This document shows, one piece after another, positions 1 through 8,967 of a stretch of 64,000 bases of DNA; positions within the stretch are counted from its first letter, which is position 1, and the number at the start of each line of letters is the position of its first letter. The notes beneath the pieces are model-generated. The model ran no database searches. It was not told the origin of the DNA and saw nothing but the letters and a program-made list of their open reading frames with translations. The position numbers and the translations under genes were made by a program. This stretch comes from JAPHSX01 sp039714395 (GTDB lineage Bacteria > Pseudomonadota > Gammaproteobacteria > Thiohalomonadales > Thiohalomonadaceae), in assembly GCA_039714395.1 (NCBI GenBank), contig JBDLJH010000007.1, positions 77,098 through 141,097 of the forward strand. Direction: 5' to 3'.

Positions 1-585
1 CACCAGCTCATCACCACAGTATTCGACGATACTCTGTGCACTGAAGGGGGTGGTCTCCAGGTGGAACTGCAGGGCAATAACCCGATCCTGGTAGATAAAA
101 CCCTGATTGTCGCAGGCAATGCTGGAGGCGATGCGTTGTGCTGCTGGCGGCAGGGTGAAAGTCTCGCCGTGCCAGTGGAAGACGGTCATCTCCTGCGGTA
201 GATTTTTCCCCAGTGGGTGGCTGGCAAACTGTTCATCCAGCTGTATGGGTAACCATCCGATCTCTTTCTGCTCCCCCTGATAGACCTTGCCATCCAGCAC
301 CTCGGCAATGAGTTGTGCACCCAGGCAGATACCCAGTACCGGCTTACCTGCGTCGATGACCTGTTTGACGAACCACTTCTCTCCCTTGAGCCAGCTGTAC
401 TGGTGCTCATCGTGGATGCTCATGGGACCGCCCATCACCACCAGCATGTCGATGCAGTCCAGCCGTGGAAACTGCTCCTGGGCATAGAGGCGGGTGGTTG
501 TCATGCTATGGCCCTTCTCCAAGGCCCAGTCTTCGATACTAGCCAGGCCCTCAAAGGGGACGTGTTGCAGGATGTGGAGATTCAT
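1..585 (-). CDS. Class I glutamine amidotransferase (GMP-synthase-like), 3' end outside window
   Basis: The reading frame is open from the left edge to an ATG at 583-585, giving 195 codons without a stop, so the C-terminus lies outside the window. The protein carries the class I amidotransferase nucleophile elbow GICLGAQ with Cys87, an oxyanion-type MGGPMS segment near residue 51, and FHLE with the probable catalytic His175. These match stand-alone GATase1 proteins of the GMP synthase/YfeJ type, which release ammonia from glutamine or hydrolyse gamma-glutamyl bonds in the cytoplasm. The substrate cannot be told. No strong ribosome-binding site is visible. It is divergent from the apbE gene that follows. 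Confidence 0.85.
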   Translation of the reverse strand, partial: MNLHILQHVPFEGLASIEDWALEKGHSMTTTRLYAQEQFPRLDCIDMLVVMGGPMSIHDEHQYSWLKGEKWFVKQVIDAGKPVLGICLGAQLIAEVLDGKVYQGEQKEIGWLPIQLDEQFASHPLGKNLPQEMTVFHWHGETFTLPPAAQRIASSIACDNQGFIYQDRVIALQFHLETTPFSAQSIVEYCGDELV

Positions 586-704
586 TGCCAGGAGTGCCCT
601 TGTTTGATTTTTCAGTATTGAACCACCCATAGCAGGCTTGTAGCAAGGACAGAGTCAACTCCCCACAGTTACCTTGCTCTGTGCTTTCTGGTAGCTTTAG
701 ATAA

Positions 705-1754
705 ATGACGAAGTTCACCCTCATATCTATCCTTTTACTCCTGCTCTGCGCCTGTAGCCGCGCGCCACAGAGTGAGAACTATGAGATCTACGTATTCGGT
801 ACTCTGGTTACTATTACTATGTGGGGTGCCGAACCTGATGCCCGTGATGCGGCAGTGGCTGAGATCACCCGTACCTTCCAGCAGATGCACCATGAGTGGC
901 ATGCCTGGAAGCCAGGGCCTCTGGTCGAGATCAACCAGGCGATTACTAAAGGGGAGAAGGGCATCGCGGTACCTCCTTCGATTGAAGTGCTGATCAGCCG
1001 CTCACAACGTCTCTATCAACAGAGCGATGGCCTGTTTAATCCTGCCATTGGTGGACTACTGCAGCTGTGGGGATTTCAAAGCGATGGTCGTCCCAATGGC
1101 CCGCCACCTGGTAAACAGGCTATCGACCGCTGGGTGAGCGGTGCCCCGGGTATGGACGATATCAGCATTACCGATGGCCAACTCACCTCCATCAACAACA
1201 CGGTACAGTTGGATTTTGGAGCCTTTGCCAAGGGGGTGGCCGTTGACCAGGCCATCGACATTCTGCGCACTCAGGGTATCGATAATGCCATCGTCAACGG
1301 CGGTGGCGACCTGCGTGCCATCGGCAGCAAGAATGGCTCCCCATGGCGCGTTGGCATCCGTCACCCACAGGGCAAGGGGGTGCTGGCTGCACTCGAGGTA
1401 AAAGGAGATGAGAGTGTCTTCACCTCAGGCAATTACGAACGCTACCGGGAACACGAAGGGGTGCGCTACGCCCATATTCTCGATCCCCGAACGGGAATGC
1501 CGGTAGAGGGGATTACCTCTGTTACCGTGATTCATGAAAATGGTGGAGTGGCGGATGCGGCAGCAACGGCACTGGTTGTCGCGGGGGTAGAGGAGTGGCA
1601 CCGTATCGCCAGACAAATGGGCATAGAGTATATGATGCTGGTAGACGATGCGGGGACGCTCTACATGAACCCGGCGATGCAACAGCGCATCGAATTTACC
1701 GGTGAAACACCTGCTAATATTGTTGTAAGTAAGCCACTCAAATTTCAGCACTAA
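705..1754 (+). CDS. apbE: ApbE-family FAD:protein FMN transferase, lipoprotein
   Basis: The 349-aa product has a short lipoprotein signal (hydrophobic run of leucines, then LCAC with candidate acyl Cys17). The rest matches ApbE: an FGTLVTITMWG start, a DFGAFAKGVAVD segment, NGGGDLRAIG, and a late HILDPRTGMPV followed by VADAAATAL. ApbE enzymes covalently attach FMN to threonines of Nqr/Rnf-type subunits and other flavoproteins outside the cytoplasm, using FAD and a divalent metal. No Nqr or Rnf gene is in the window, so its client is unknown. It stands alone, with 52 bases before the dehydrogenase gene. Confidence 0.93.
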   Translation: MTKFTLISILLLLLCACSRAPQSENYEIYVFGTLVTITMWGAEPDARDAAVAEITRTFQQMHHEWHAWKPGPLVEINQAITKGEKGIAVPPSIEVLISRSQRLYQQSDGLFNPAIGGLLQLWGFQSDGRPNGPPPGKQAIDRWVSGAPGMDDISITDGQLTSINNTVQLDFGAFAKGVAVDQAIDILRTQGIDNAIVNGGGDLRAIGSKNGSPWRVGIRHPQGKGVLAALEVKGDESVFTSGNYERYREHEGVRYAHILDPRTGMPVEGITSVTVIHENGGVADAAATALVVAGVEEWHRIARQMGIEYMMLVDDAGTLYMNPAMQQRIEFTGETPANIVVSKPLKFQH

Positions 1755-1806
1755 CTGATATGGCATTGCAGTAAAAATTGACGGGCTTAGCCTAAAGGAG
1801 AATGTG

Positions 1807-3243
1807 GTGACCGAAGCACGTAAAGAGAGTATGTCCTTTCTTGAGGGGGTGGATCGCATAGTGGATCGTGCCACCCTGGCGGCGGGACTCGATCCCAAGA
1901 CGGCCTGTGTAATCAAAGAAGGCAGTGCGGTCATTCAGCTTAAGTTCCCGGTACGGGTTCGCGGAGGTGTCGAGGTATTCACCGGCTGGTGGGCTGTCCA
2001 TAGCGCTCACCGTCTGCCTGCCAAAGGTGGACTGCGATTTGCCCCCCATGTAAATCAGGATGAGACGGAGGCCCTTTCGGCGCTGATGAGTTACAAGTGT
2101 GCCCTGGCAGATATTCCCTTTGGCGGTGCCAAGGGTGGCTTGATGATCGACCCCGGGAAATATACCGTTGATGAGTTACGTAACATCACCCGCCAGTTTG
2201 GCATTGAGCTGGCTGGGCGCGGCTTTCTTAATCCCGCCACCAATGTGCCGGCCCCCGACATGGGCACCTCTTCTCAAGAGATGGCCTGGATCGCCGATGC
2301 CTATAAAAGCCTGTTCCCGGAGGATATGAACCACGATGCCTGCGTTACCGGCAAGCCACTCAACCGCGGTGGTATTCCAGGCCGTACCGAGGCGACGGGC
2401 AAGGGGGTGCAGTACGCCTTGCAGGAGTTATTCCGCCACCCTGATGAATTGGAAAAGACCGGTCTGGTCGATGGCCTTGCCGGTCAGCGGGTAATCATTC
2501 AGGGTCTGGGCAATGTGGGTTATCACACCGCTAAGTTTCTCTCCGAGGAGGATAAAGTAAAGGTGGTAGCCATCATCGAGCGTGATGGTGCGGTGATCAA
2601 CGAGGAAGGACTGAACGTGCATGATGTACGCCAACACCTTGCTGAAACCGGTGGTGTGCGTGACTTTCCCGGCGGCACCTATGTGGAGGATGGCGCCGGG
2701 GTATTGACCATGGAGTGCGACATCCTCATCCCCGCCGCACTGGAATCACAGATCAATGCCAATAATGCAATGCATATTCAGACCAAGCTGATCGTTGAGG
2801 CGGCAAATGGCGCGGTTACCTATGAGGCCGATGAGATTCTTCGTCGTCGTGGTGTGGTGATGTTACCCGATGTATGGGTCAACGCCGGTGGTGTTACCGT
2901 CTCCTATTTTGAATGGACGCGTAACCTCTCTCACATGCGCTTTGGTCGCCTGCAACGCCGCTTCGATGAGTTGCGTGGCACCTGTTATGCCACCGCCATC
3001 GAAGAGATGACCGAGAAGGAGATGCCCGGCAAGTTGCGAACCGAGATCGTACGCGGGGCTAGTGAACTGGATTTGGTACGTTCCGGCCTGGATGACACCA
3101 TGCGCATGGCCTTTGCAGATATTCGAGATACCATGAAACGAGATCCCGAGATCAAGGACTACCGTACCGCCGCCTTCGTTATCGCCATTAACAAACTGGC
3201 TCAGTCCTATTATGATTTAGGCCTTGCCGATAGCAGCGAATAA
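1807..3243 (+). CDS. Glu/Leu/Phe/Val dehydrogenase family, probable glutamate dehydrogenase
   Basis: A 478-aa amino-acid dehydrogenase that reversibly deaminates an amino acid, most likely glutamate to 2-oxoglutarate. Visible family features are AKGGLRFAP, the catalytic-lysine segment LMSYKCALADIPFGGAKGG, APDMGT, the Rossmann motif GLGNVGYH and NAGGVTVSYFEW near the C-terminus. Two GTG codons (1804 and 1807) can start it. I prefer 1807 because AAGGAG at 1795-1800 is then six bases away. The gene is followed after only five bases by a dicarboxylate/sulfate-type transporter, so the two may be co-transcribed. A second, shorter family member lies at 7831, and the coenzyme and amino-acid preference of each is unresolved. 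Confidence 0.9.
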   Translation: MTEARKESMSFLEGVDRIVDRATLAAGLDPKTACVIKEGSAVIQLKFPVRVRGGVEVFTGWWAVHSAHRLPAKGGLRFAPHVNQDETEALSALMSYKCALADIPFGGAKGGLMIDPGKYTVDELRNITRQFGIELAGRGFLNPATNVPAPDMGTSSQEMAWIADAYKSLFPEDMNHDACVTGKPLNRGGIPGRTEATGKGVQYALQELFRHPDELEKTGLVDGLAGQRVIIQGLGNVGYHTAKFLSEEDKVKVVAIIERDGAVINEEGLNVHDVRQHLAETGGVRDFPGGTYVEDGAGVLTMECDILIPAALESQINANNAMHIQTKLIVEAANGAVTYEADEILRRRGVVMLPDVWVNAGGVTVSYFEWTRNLSHMRFGRLQRRFDELRGTCYATAIEEMTEKEMPGKLRTEIVRGASELDLVRSGLDDTMRMAFADIRDTMKRDPEIKDYRTAAFVIAINKLAQSYYDLGLADSSE

Positions 3244-3248
3244 CAATT

Positions 3249-4655
3249 ATGCGTCAACGCATCGGCCTACTGCTGGGGCCGCTACTCTTTGTTCTGTTTT
3301 TGTTACTGCCGACACCGGAGGCAATGAGTCCGGCGGCACAGCGCCTCGCTGCCGTCACCCTGTTAATGGCCGTGTGGTGGATGTGTGAGGCGCTGCCTAT
3401 CGCCGCCACGGCGCTGTTACCTATTGTGTTGTTCCCGCTGCTTGGGATCATGCCTACGGCACAAACCACCAGTGCTTACGCCAATCCCATGGTCTATCTC
3501 TTTCTCGGTGGTTTTCTTATCGCTATGGCGATGCAACGGTGGGCACTGCATCGACGCATTGCCCTTCATACCATCAATCAGGTTGGTACCTCACCGCGAC
3601 GCATTATTCTCGGTTTTATGCTGGCAACTGCCTTTCTCTCTATGTGGATCAGCAATACCGCCACGGCGATGATGATGTTGCCGATTGGACTGGCGGTAAT
3701 AGCCCATCGTCAGGCAAGCGATGAGGATGGCGATTTTGCTACAGCGTTAATGCTAAGCATTGCCTATGCCGCTTCTATTGGCGGTGTCGCCACCCTTATC
3801 GGTACCCCACCCAACGCCATTCTGGCCGGGGTGTTACAGGAGCAAACGGGTGTCACCCTTGGCTTTGCGCAGTGGATGATATTTGCTCTACCGCTTTCCA
3901 TTGTCATGCTGCTTGTTGCATGGCTCTACCTTACGCACATCATTTATCGGGGCAAGGGAGAGGAGCGGTCTGAAGACCGTGCGCTGCTTCAAGACCAACT
4001 GCGCAAGCTTGGCCAGATGAGCTACGAAGAGCGATGGGTAATGGTGGTATTTTCTCTGGTTGCCTCTGGCTGGATCCTGCGTGGCCTGTTAGATATCTCC
4101 TGGCTGGAAGGGGTAGGGGATGCCAGCATCGCCATTTGCGGTGCCCTGTTATTGTTTGTTCTTCCCGCAGGTTCCAGGACGGGAGGACGATTACTCGACT
4201 GGCAGAGTGCGGTCAAACTGCCGTGGGAGATTCTTATCCTCTTTGGCGGCGGTTTTAGCCTGGCAGCCGGTTTCGTTCACAGTGGACTCACCGAATGGCT
4301 AGTTAATCAACTGGGGTTGTTACAGGGGGTACCGGTGTGGCTACTGCTATCGGCTCTAGTGTTAATGATAATTTTCCTCACTGAGGTCACCTCTAACACC
4401 GCCACAGCCACTATTATTCTTCCGTTGATGGGGGCTCTTGCAGGGGCATTTGGGCTGGCACCAACACTATTGATGGTCCCCGCTGCCATTGCCGCTTCAT
4501 ACGCCTTTATGTTGCCGGTGGCGACACCACCTAATGCGATTGTCTTTAGCGGGGGGCATGTCACTATCCCGCAGATGGCCAGGGCCGGGATCTGGATGAA
4601 TCTTATCGCGACACTGCTGATTTGTGGTGCTGTCCTGCTCAGCCTGTCGTTTTAA
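3249..4655 (+). CDS. DASS/SLC13-family anion symporter
   Basis: A 468-aa inner-membrane protein with about eleven hydrophobic segments. It carries the two repeated SNT substrate/sodium-binding motifs of the divalent anion:sodium symporter family (ISNTATAMM near residue 135, TSNTATATI near residue 380), each followed by a proline-containing loop, and TPPNAI copies after each repeat. Members import sulfate, C4-dicarboxylates, citrate or phosphate with sodium. The residues visible here do not separate these. Close spacing after the dehydrogenase gene suggests C4-dicarboxylate or oxoacid uptake, which is inference only. In a sulfur oxidiser, anion export or sulfate traffic is also conceivable. 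Confidence 0.88.
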   Translation: MRQRIGLLLGPLLFVLFLLLPTPEAMSPAAQRLAAVTLLMAVWWMCEALPIAATALLPIVLFPLLGIMPTAQTTSAYANPMVYLFLGGFLIAMAMQRWALHRRIALHTINQVGTSPRRIILGFMLATAFLSMWISNTATAMMMLPIGLAVIAHRQASDEDGDFATALMLSIAYAASIGGVATLIGTPPNAILAGVLQEQTGVTLGFAQWMIFALPLSIVMLLVAWLYLTHIIYRGKGEERSEDRALLQDQLRKLGQMSYEERWVMVVFSLVASGWILRGLLDISWLEGVGDASIAICGALLLFVLPAGSRTGGRLLDWQSAVKLPWEILILFGGGFSLAAGFVHSGLTEWLVNQLGLLQGVPVWLLLSALVLMIIFLTEVTSNTATATIILPLMGALAGAFGLAPTLLMVPAAIAASYAFMLPVATPPNAIVFSGGHVTIPQMARAGIWMNLIATLLICGAVLLSLSF

Positions 4656-4719
4656 TATTCATTCTCTCTACCTCGCCTATACTTAAACAGTTCCAACCTG
4701 TTTTGGAGATACAACCAAA

Positions 4720-6963
4720 GTGCGCCCCCTCACCAGCCCCCTGAATCTGCGTAATCGTTTCTGGAAGAGGTTTTTTCTGGCAACACTGTCAGGCCTGTTG
4801 ATTTTTATATTGTTGCTTCCCACTCTTCTTACCCAGCTGATTCGCTACCAGGTACCCCGGATGGGGTTTGGAGTAGTAGAAATTGGCAATATTGATATTA
4901 ATCTATTCCGTGGCAAGGCGCTGCTGGAGGAGGTGGCGCTATACAAGTCAGCGGCCCGGGTTTTCTACCTGGAACGCTTGGAGTTAGACCTGAGCATTCT
5001 TTCATTGCTTGAACAACGCATTCACATCCAGTCACTTACTCTGCAAGGGCTCTCAATCACGTTAAAGCAGGATGCCAATCAGCCGCTTCAGATCGCGGGT
5101 ATGACACTGCCGCAGGCCACCAGCAATGACAATACGATAGTCTCGTCAGAGGAGGTCAGCGTCTGGACTTTCGGCATCAATAGCATAAGTATCAGGGAGA
5201 GCGCGCTACTGCTGCTCCATCCACAGTTTTCCGAGACCGTGCTACTTAACAGCATAGCGGTAGGACCACTGGCTATGTGGCGTTCTGAATTCCCCACACC
5301 CATTAATTTGGAGATGGCACTACGTGAAGGAATAGTCGGTATTGCTGCAAAAAGCACCCCCTTTAGTGATGAACCACTGCACACTGTTGAACTCAACATT
5401 AAGTCACTTCCTCTGAAAAGTTTTACCCAACTTGCCGAGCCGATGATAACCGGGTTGGAAGGGGCGTTTTCCACTCAGATGCAGCTACAAATTAAACAGA
5501 ATGCTGCACAGCAATTGGCAGTATTCCAGAAAGGCCAGCTGTCACTAACAGGGCTACAGCTGCAAAACGGTGACAGTCTGTTAGCACAGGACGGATTTCA
5601 CTGGGACGGTAGTCTTAACTTGCCTGATGTTACTGATATAGAAACACTCAGGGTAAACGGGAACCTCAAACTATCTGGAATTAACTTGAAGGAAAAAGGG
5701 AAGAAGACCTCCGCGGTTTCCTTGCAAGGGCTCTCTATCTCCGGACTGCAACTGGTGGGCAGCAAACAACTGATCCTAAGCGAAGTTGCAGTCGATGGTC
5801 TGGTGGCGGAAGCGGCACGCCGCAGTAGCGGCATGGCACTGGTTGGCATACCTGCGGCACCGGCTGAACCTGTCGAAAAAAAAGAGGTGGCGGCAATCGA
5901 GCAGACAGCCGTCACCGATAAGTCCGACCCGTTCAAGTTTCGCATTGAGCGAGTACGGCTAAGCGGTAAAAACCGTTTTACCTTCGATGATCAAACTGTC
6001 AAGCCGCCATTCCGCCACAGCATTACGATTACTGAGGGCGAGCTACAGCACATCGACAACAGCCAGCCGGAACAACCTATCTCTGTGATGCTCAGGGGAA
6101 GGGATGACTACTACACTCAGTTCTCGATTGACGGTAAGACTAAGCCTTTCGCTCCGCAGATTGCGGTCGATCTCAAAGCCAAGCTGAGTAACTTCGATAT
6201 GCCTCCTACCTCACCCTATCTGGCACAGTTGCTGGGCTATCGAATCACCACCGGTCAGGTTGATACTGATGTGGCCATGAAAATCGAGAACAATGTGATG
6301 AAGGGCGAAGTCGACCTGCGTATGAACCAGTTGCAACTTGAACCGGAAGATCCTGCGCGTATCGAGAATTTTCAGAGTAAATCCACGCTACCGCTAAATA
6401 CTGCGCTATCACTATTGCGTGACAGTGATGATAACATCCAGCTCAAGTTACCGATCAGCGGCAAGCTGGATGATCCGCAGTTCAATCTGAATGACATCAT
6501 TAATACAGCACTGGGAAAATCCCTGAAAATGGCATCGGTGAGCTACCTCAAGTTGCTACTGCAACCCTATGGGTCGCTGATCAGTGTAATACAGATGGCA
6601 GGTAAGGCCGCAGGGCATATTCAACTCGACCCTGTGATGTTTACTGCCGGTAGTGCAGAGATCAGTGTTGAGGCCACACCTTATTTTGAGCGCATTAGTA
6701 AACTGCTGGAGAAGAAGGGCATCAATATGCGTCTGTGCGGCTTTGCAACGGCTGCTGATCTAACTGCTATTAGCAAAGGCAAGGAGAAGGCAATACCACC
6801 AGCGGGTCATGCAGCACTAGATACGCTGGCTAAACAGCGTGCGGAGAGCATTAAATCTATTTTGGTAAAAAGCTATGGTGCCCTGCCAAAACAGTTGTTT
6901 ATCTGTCACCCTGAACTGGACAGAAAAGATGCTGCTGCATCAAGAGTGGAACTCTCTATTTAA
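4720..6963 (+). CDS. DUF748 (AsmA/YdbH-like) envelope protein with OmpA-like C-terminus
   Basis: A 747-aa protein starting at GTG (GGAG at 4705-4708). A single N-terminal membrane anchor (about residues 17-38) is followed by a long beta-rich region with repeated LSISGLQL-type strands, typical of DUF748 and the AsmA/TamB superfamily. The last 110 residues look like an OmpA-type peptidoglycan-binding fold (AGSAEIS start, LCGFAT centre, KQRAESIKSILV helix). Such proteins bridge the inner and outer membrane and are linked to lipid transport or envelope integrity. It is monocistronic here, with no partner that defines a specific role. Confidence 0.8.
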   Translation: MRPLTSPLNLRNRFWKRFFLATLSGLLIFILLLPTLLTQLIRYQVPRMGFGVVEIGNIDINLFRGKALLEEVALYKSAARVFYLERLELDLSILSLLEQRIHIQSLTLQGLSITLKQDANQPLQIAGMTLPQATSNDNTIVSSEEVSVWTFGINSISIRESALLLLHPQFSETVLLNSIAVGPLAMWRSEFPTPINLEMALREGIVGIAAKSTPFSDEPLHTVELNIKSLPLKSFTQLAEPMITGLEGAFSTQMQLQIKQNAAQQLAVFQKGQLSLTGLQLQNGDSLLAQDGFHWDGSLNLPDVTDIETLRVNGNLKLSGINLKEKGKKTSAVSLQGLSISGLQLVGSKQLILSEVAVDGLVAEAARRSSGMALVGIPAAPAEPVEKKEVAAIEQTAVTDKSDPFKFRIERVRLSGKNRFTFDDQTVKPPFRHSITITEGELQHIDNSQPEQPISVMLRGRDDYYTQFSIDGKTKPFAPQIAVDLKAKLSNFDMPPTSPYLAQLLGYRITTGQVDTDVAMKIENNVMKGEVDLRMNQLQLEPEDPARIENFQSKSTLPLNTALSLLRDSDDNIQLKLPISGKLDDPQFNLNDIINTALGKSLKMASVSYLKLLLQPYGSLISVIQMAGKAAGHIQLDPVMFTAGSAEISVEATPYFERISKLLEKKGINMRLCGFATAADLTAISKGKEKAIPPAGHAALDTLAKQRAESIKSILVKSYGALPKQLFICHPELDRKDAAASRVELSI

Positions 6964-7085
6964 GTACCGTTTCTGTTCGCACCAGCCGCCGCTGTACTTT
7001 ACTACTAATTGTCTATACTTGGAGTGGAAATATCCTATGAGCTTTTCTATTTCATTATGAAAATTAGTTTGGGAGGAGATGTACC

Positions 7086-7595
7086 ATGGCAGCCAAAGCA
7101 AAGAATAAAGTGGCAAAAAAAGAGGACAGTGAGGTTCCGGTAGAGAGGGAAATACCGGCGCGGGCGCTAAGTCCCTTTGAGGAGATGGATCGGATGTTCG
7201 ATGGCTTCTTTCCGCACCGCTGGATGCAACCATTCCGCTGGGAGATGCCGCAGTGGCCAGAACTGTCCGATCTGAAGGTGCCGAAGGTCGATATTATTGA
7301 TCGCGATACTGAAATCGTGGTCAAGGCCGAGTTGCCGGGTGTAGAAAAGGATGATATCGATGTATCAATGACCGATAACAGTGTCACCATCAAGGGCAGC
7401 ACCAGCCATGAGGAGAAGGAGGAAAAGGGGAACTACTATCGTAGTGAGATCACCCGTGGCAGTTTTAGCCGTACCGTGGCATTGCCCTCGGATGTTGATG
7501 CCGATAAGGCCAGGGCCGCCTTTAATGATGGCATTCTGGAACTCACTATCCCCAAGGTGGAAAAGTCACATCGAAAGAACATTACTGTTGAGTGA
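7086..7595 (+). CDS. Hsp20/alpha-crystallin small heat-shock protein
   Basis: The 169-aa protein has a charged lysine-rich N-terminus, an aromatic segment (FDGFFPHRW) and an alpha-crystallin domain from about residue 75 (KVDIIDRDTEIVVKAELPGV) to the ELTIPKVEK strand and a short ITVE tail. It should be an ATP-independent holdase of aggregating proteins in the cytoplasm. GGGAGGAG at 7071-7078 is a strong ribosome-binding site before the ATG. No CIRCE element is seen upstream. An inverted repeat lies just downstream. The gene appears to be monocistronic. Confidence 0.95.
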   Translation: MAAKAKNKVAKKEDSEVPVEREIPARALSPFEEMDRMFDGFFPHRWMQPFRWEMPQWPELSDLKVPKVDIIDRDTEIVVKAELPGVEKDDIDVSMTDNSVTIKGSTSHEEKEEKGNYYRSEITRGSFSRTVALPSDVDADKARAAFNDGILELTIPKVEKSHRKNITVE

Positions 7596-7609
7596 TCATT
7601 AACTATGCC

Positions 7610-7637
7610 CAGCATGCGGCATTAACCATGCATGCTG
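7610..7637. terminator. Inverted repeat after hsp20, possible terminator
   Basis: CAGCATGC at 7610-7617 pairs with GCATGCTG at 7630-7637 over a 12-base loop, 15 bases after the hsp20 stop. There is no following T-run, so it may act as an mRNA 3'-end stabiliser rather than a classical intrinsic terminator. Confidence 0.4.
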
Positions 7638-7830
7638 AGCATGATAAGGTCTATTTGCATGCTATGGAAAAGTGATCTTACTTCCCCCCTTAGTTTGTTT
7701 GATTTGCTCAAGACCGAATATCCGTTTCTCTGTCATTCTGTACTACATTTATAGTAAGGGGGAGCAGTGCTGTTTGCTGTCCCCAGCACACTGTTTAGCC
7801 GGGGGAACAAAAAGAATGAAGGAGAGCTGA

Positions 7831-8964
7831 ATGGAGCATATTTTCTCACTCAGTGATGAGTTGGGACCACTCAAGGTGATCCATGTGCATGAACCCGGCT
7901 GTGGCCTTAAAGCGGTACTGGTGGTCGACAATATTGCCAAAGGCCCCTCTATCGGTGGCATTCGCATGGCCCCCGATGTGACCACTGAGGAGTGCGCCCG
8001 TCTGGCACGCACCATGACCTTTAAGAATGCCGCTGCCGGCCTGCCACACGGTGGAGGAAAAATAGTCATTCAGGGCGACCCAAAAATGCCGAAGGAGCAG
8101 AAGCAGTTATTGCTGCGCACCATGGCCAGTGCATTGCGCAATGAAGAGAGCTATATCTTCGCCCCCGATATGGGCACTGATGAAGAGTGTATGGCATGGA
8201 TCCGAGACGAGGTGGAGCGGGTGGTGGCACTGCCACGGGAGATCGGTGGTATTCCGCTGGATGAGATTGGTGCCACCGGCTGGGGTCTTAGCAACGTAGT
8301 TGATATCGCACTCACCTACTGTGACTTTCCACTGGAAGGGGCGCGCTTTGTGGTGCAGGGTTTCGGTGCGGTGGGCAGAAATGTCAGCCGTTTTCTTGCC
8401 GATAAAGGGGCCGTGCTAGTGGCCGTGGCCGACTCGGCTGGTGCTATTCACAACCCAGAAGGGATCGATGTGACGGCGCTATTGGCGCTCAAGGAAGAGG
8501 GCAGGTGTGTCACCAACTATGCCGATGCTAAAAGCATGGGCCGTGACGATGTGATCGATGTGGAGTGTGATATCTGGATCCCGGCGGCGCGCCCCGATGT
8601 GATTCATGAGGATAATGTACATCGCCTCAACACCAAACTGGTGGTGGAGGGAGCCAACATCCCCTTCACCCTTGGTGCCGAGCAGGCCCTGCATGAGAAG
8701 GGGATTCTCTGTGTGCCCGATTTTATCGCCAATGCCGGTGGAGTGATCTGCGCCGCCATGGAGTATCACGGCGCAACGGAGTCGGCGGCGATGCAGACCA
8801 TTGAGGAAAAACTGCGGCGTAATACCGAGCAGGTTCTGAGGATGGCGAAGAAAGAACAGTGCCTGCCGCGCGAAGCATCGCAACGGCTGGCGCGTGAGCG
8901 GGTGGAGAAGGCGATGAGCTTCCGTCGCTTTAACACCTTCTCGATGGGGCCGAACTGGATTTAA
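7831..8964 (+). CDS. Glu/Leu/Phe/Val dehydrogenase family protein, first gene of oxoacid operon
   Basis: A 377-aa amino-acid dehydrogenase, about 100 residues shorter than the paralogue at 1807 and closer in size to leucine/valine dehydrogenases. It shows GPSIGGIRMAP, the lysine segment LPHGGGK, FAPDMGT, the Rossmann fingerprint GFGAVGRN and NAGGVICAAMEY. AAGGAGAGCTG precedes the ATG. It begins a tightly spaced operon (3-base gap, then overlaps) with a 2-oxoacid:ferredoxin oxidoreductase and an acyl-CoA ligase. It therefore probably makes, or consumes, the 2-oxoacid used by the oxidoreductase. The amino acid could be branched-chain, glutamate or aromatic. Confidence 0.88.
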   Translation: MEHIFSLSDELGPLKVIHVHEPGCGLKAVLVVDNIAKGPSIGGIRMAPDVTTEECARLARTMTFKNAAAGLPHGGGKIVIQGDPKMPKEQKQLLLRTMASALRNEESYIFAPDMGTDEECMAWIRDEVERVVALPREIGGIPLDEIGATGWGLSNVVDIALTYCDFPLEGARFVVQGFGAVGRNVSRFLADKGAVLVAVADSAGAIHNPEGIDVTALLALKEEGRCVTNYADAKSMGRDDVIDVECDIWIPAARPDVIHEDNVHRLNTKLVVEGANIPFTLGAEQALHEKGILCVPDFIANAGGVICAAMEYHGATESAAMQTIEEKLRRNTEQVLRMAKKEQCLPREASQRLARERVEKAMSFRRFNTFSMGPNWI

Positions 8965-8967
8965 ACC

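Noticed and set aside
621..690. AGCAAGG/CCTTGCT inverted repeat upstream of apbE
   Set aside because: A seven-base stem with a loop over 20 bases is expected by chance at this scale.
7005..7070. Sigma-32-type promoter before hsp20
   Set aside because: CTTGGAG is a partial -35 match, but no CCCCAT-like -10 lies at correct spacing.
7838..8049. Minus-strand frames inside the second dehydrogenase gene
   Set aside because: They overlap a well-supported enzyme and lack family motifs.
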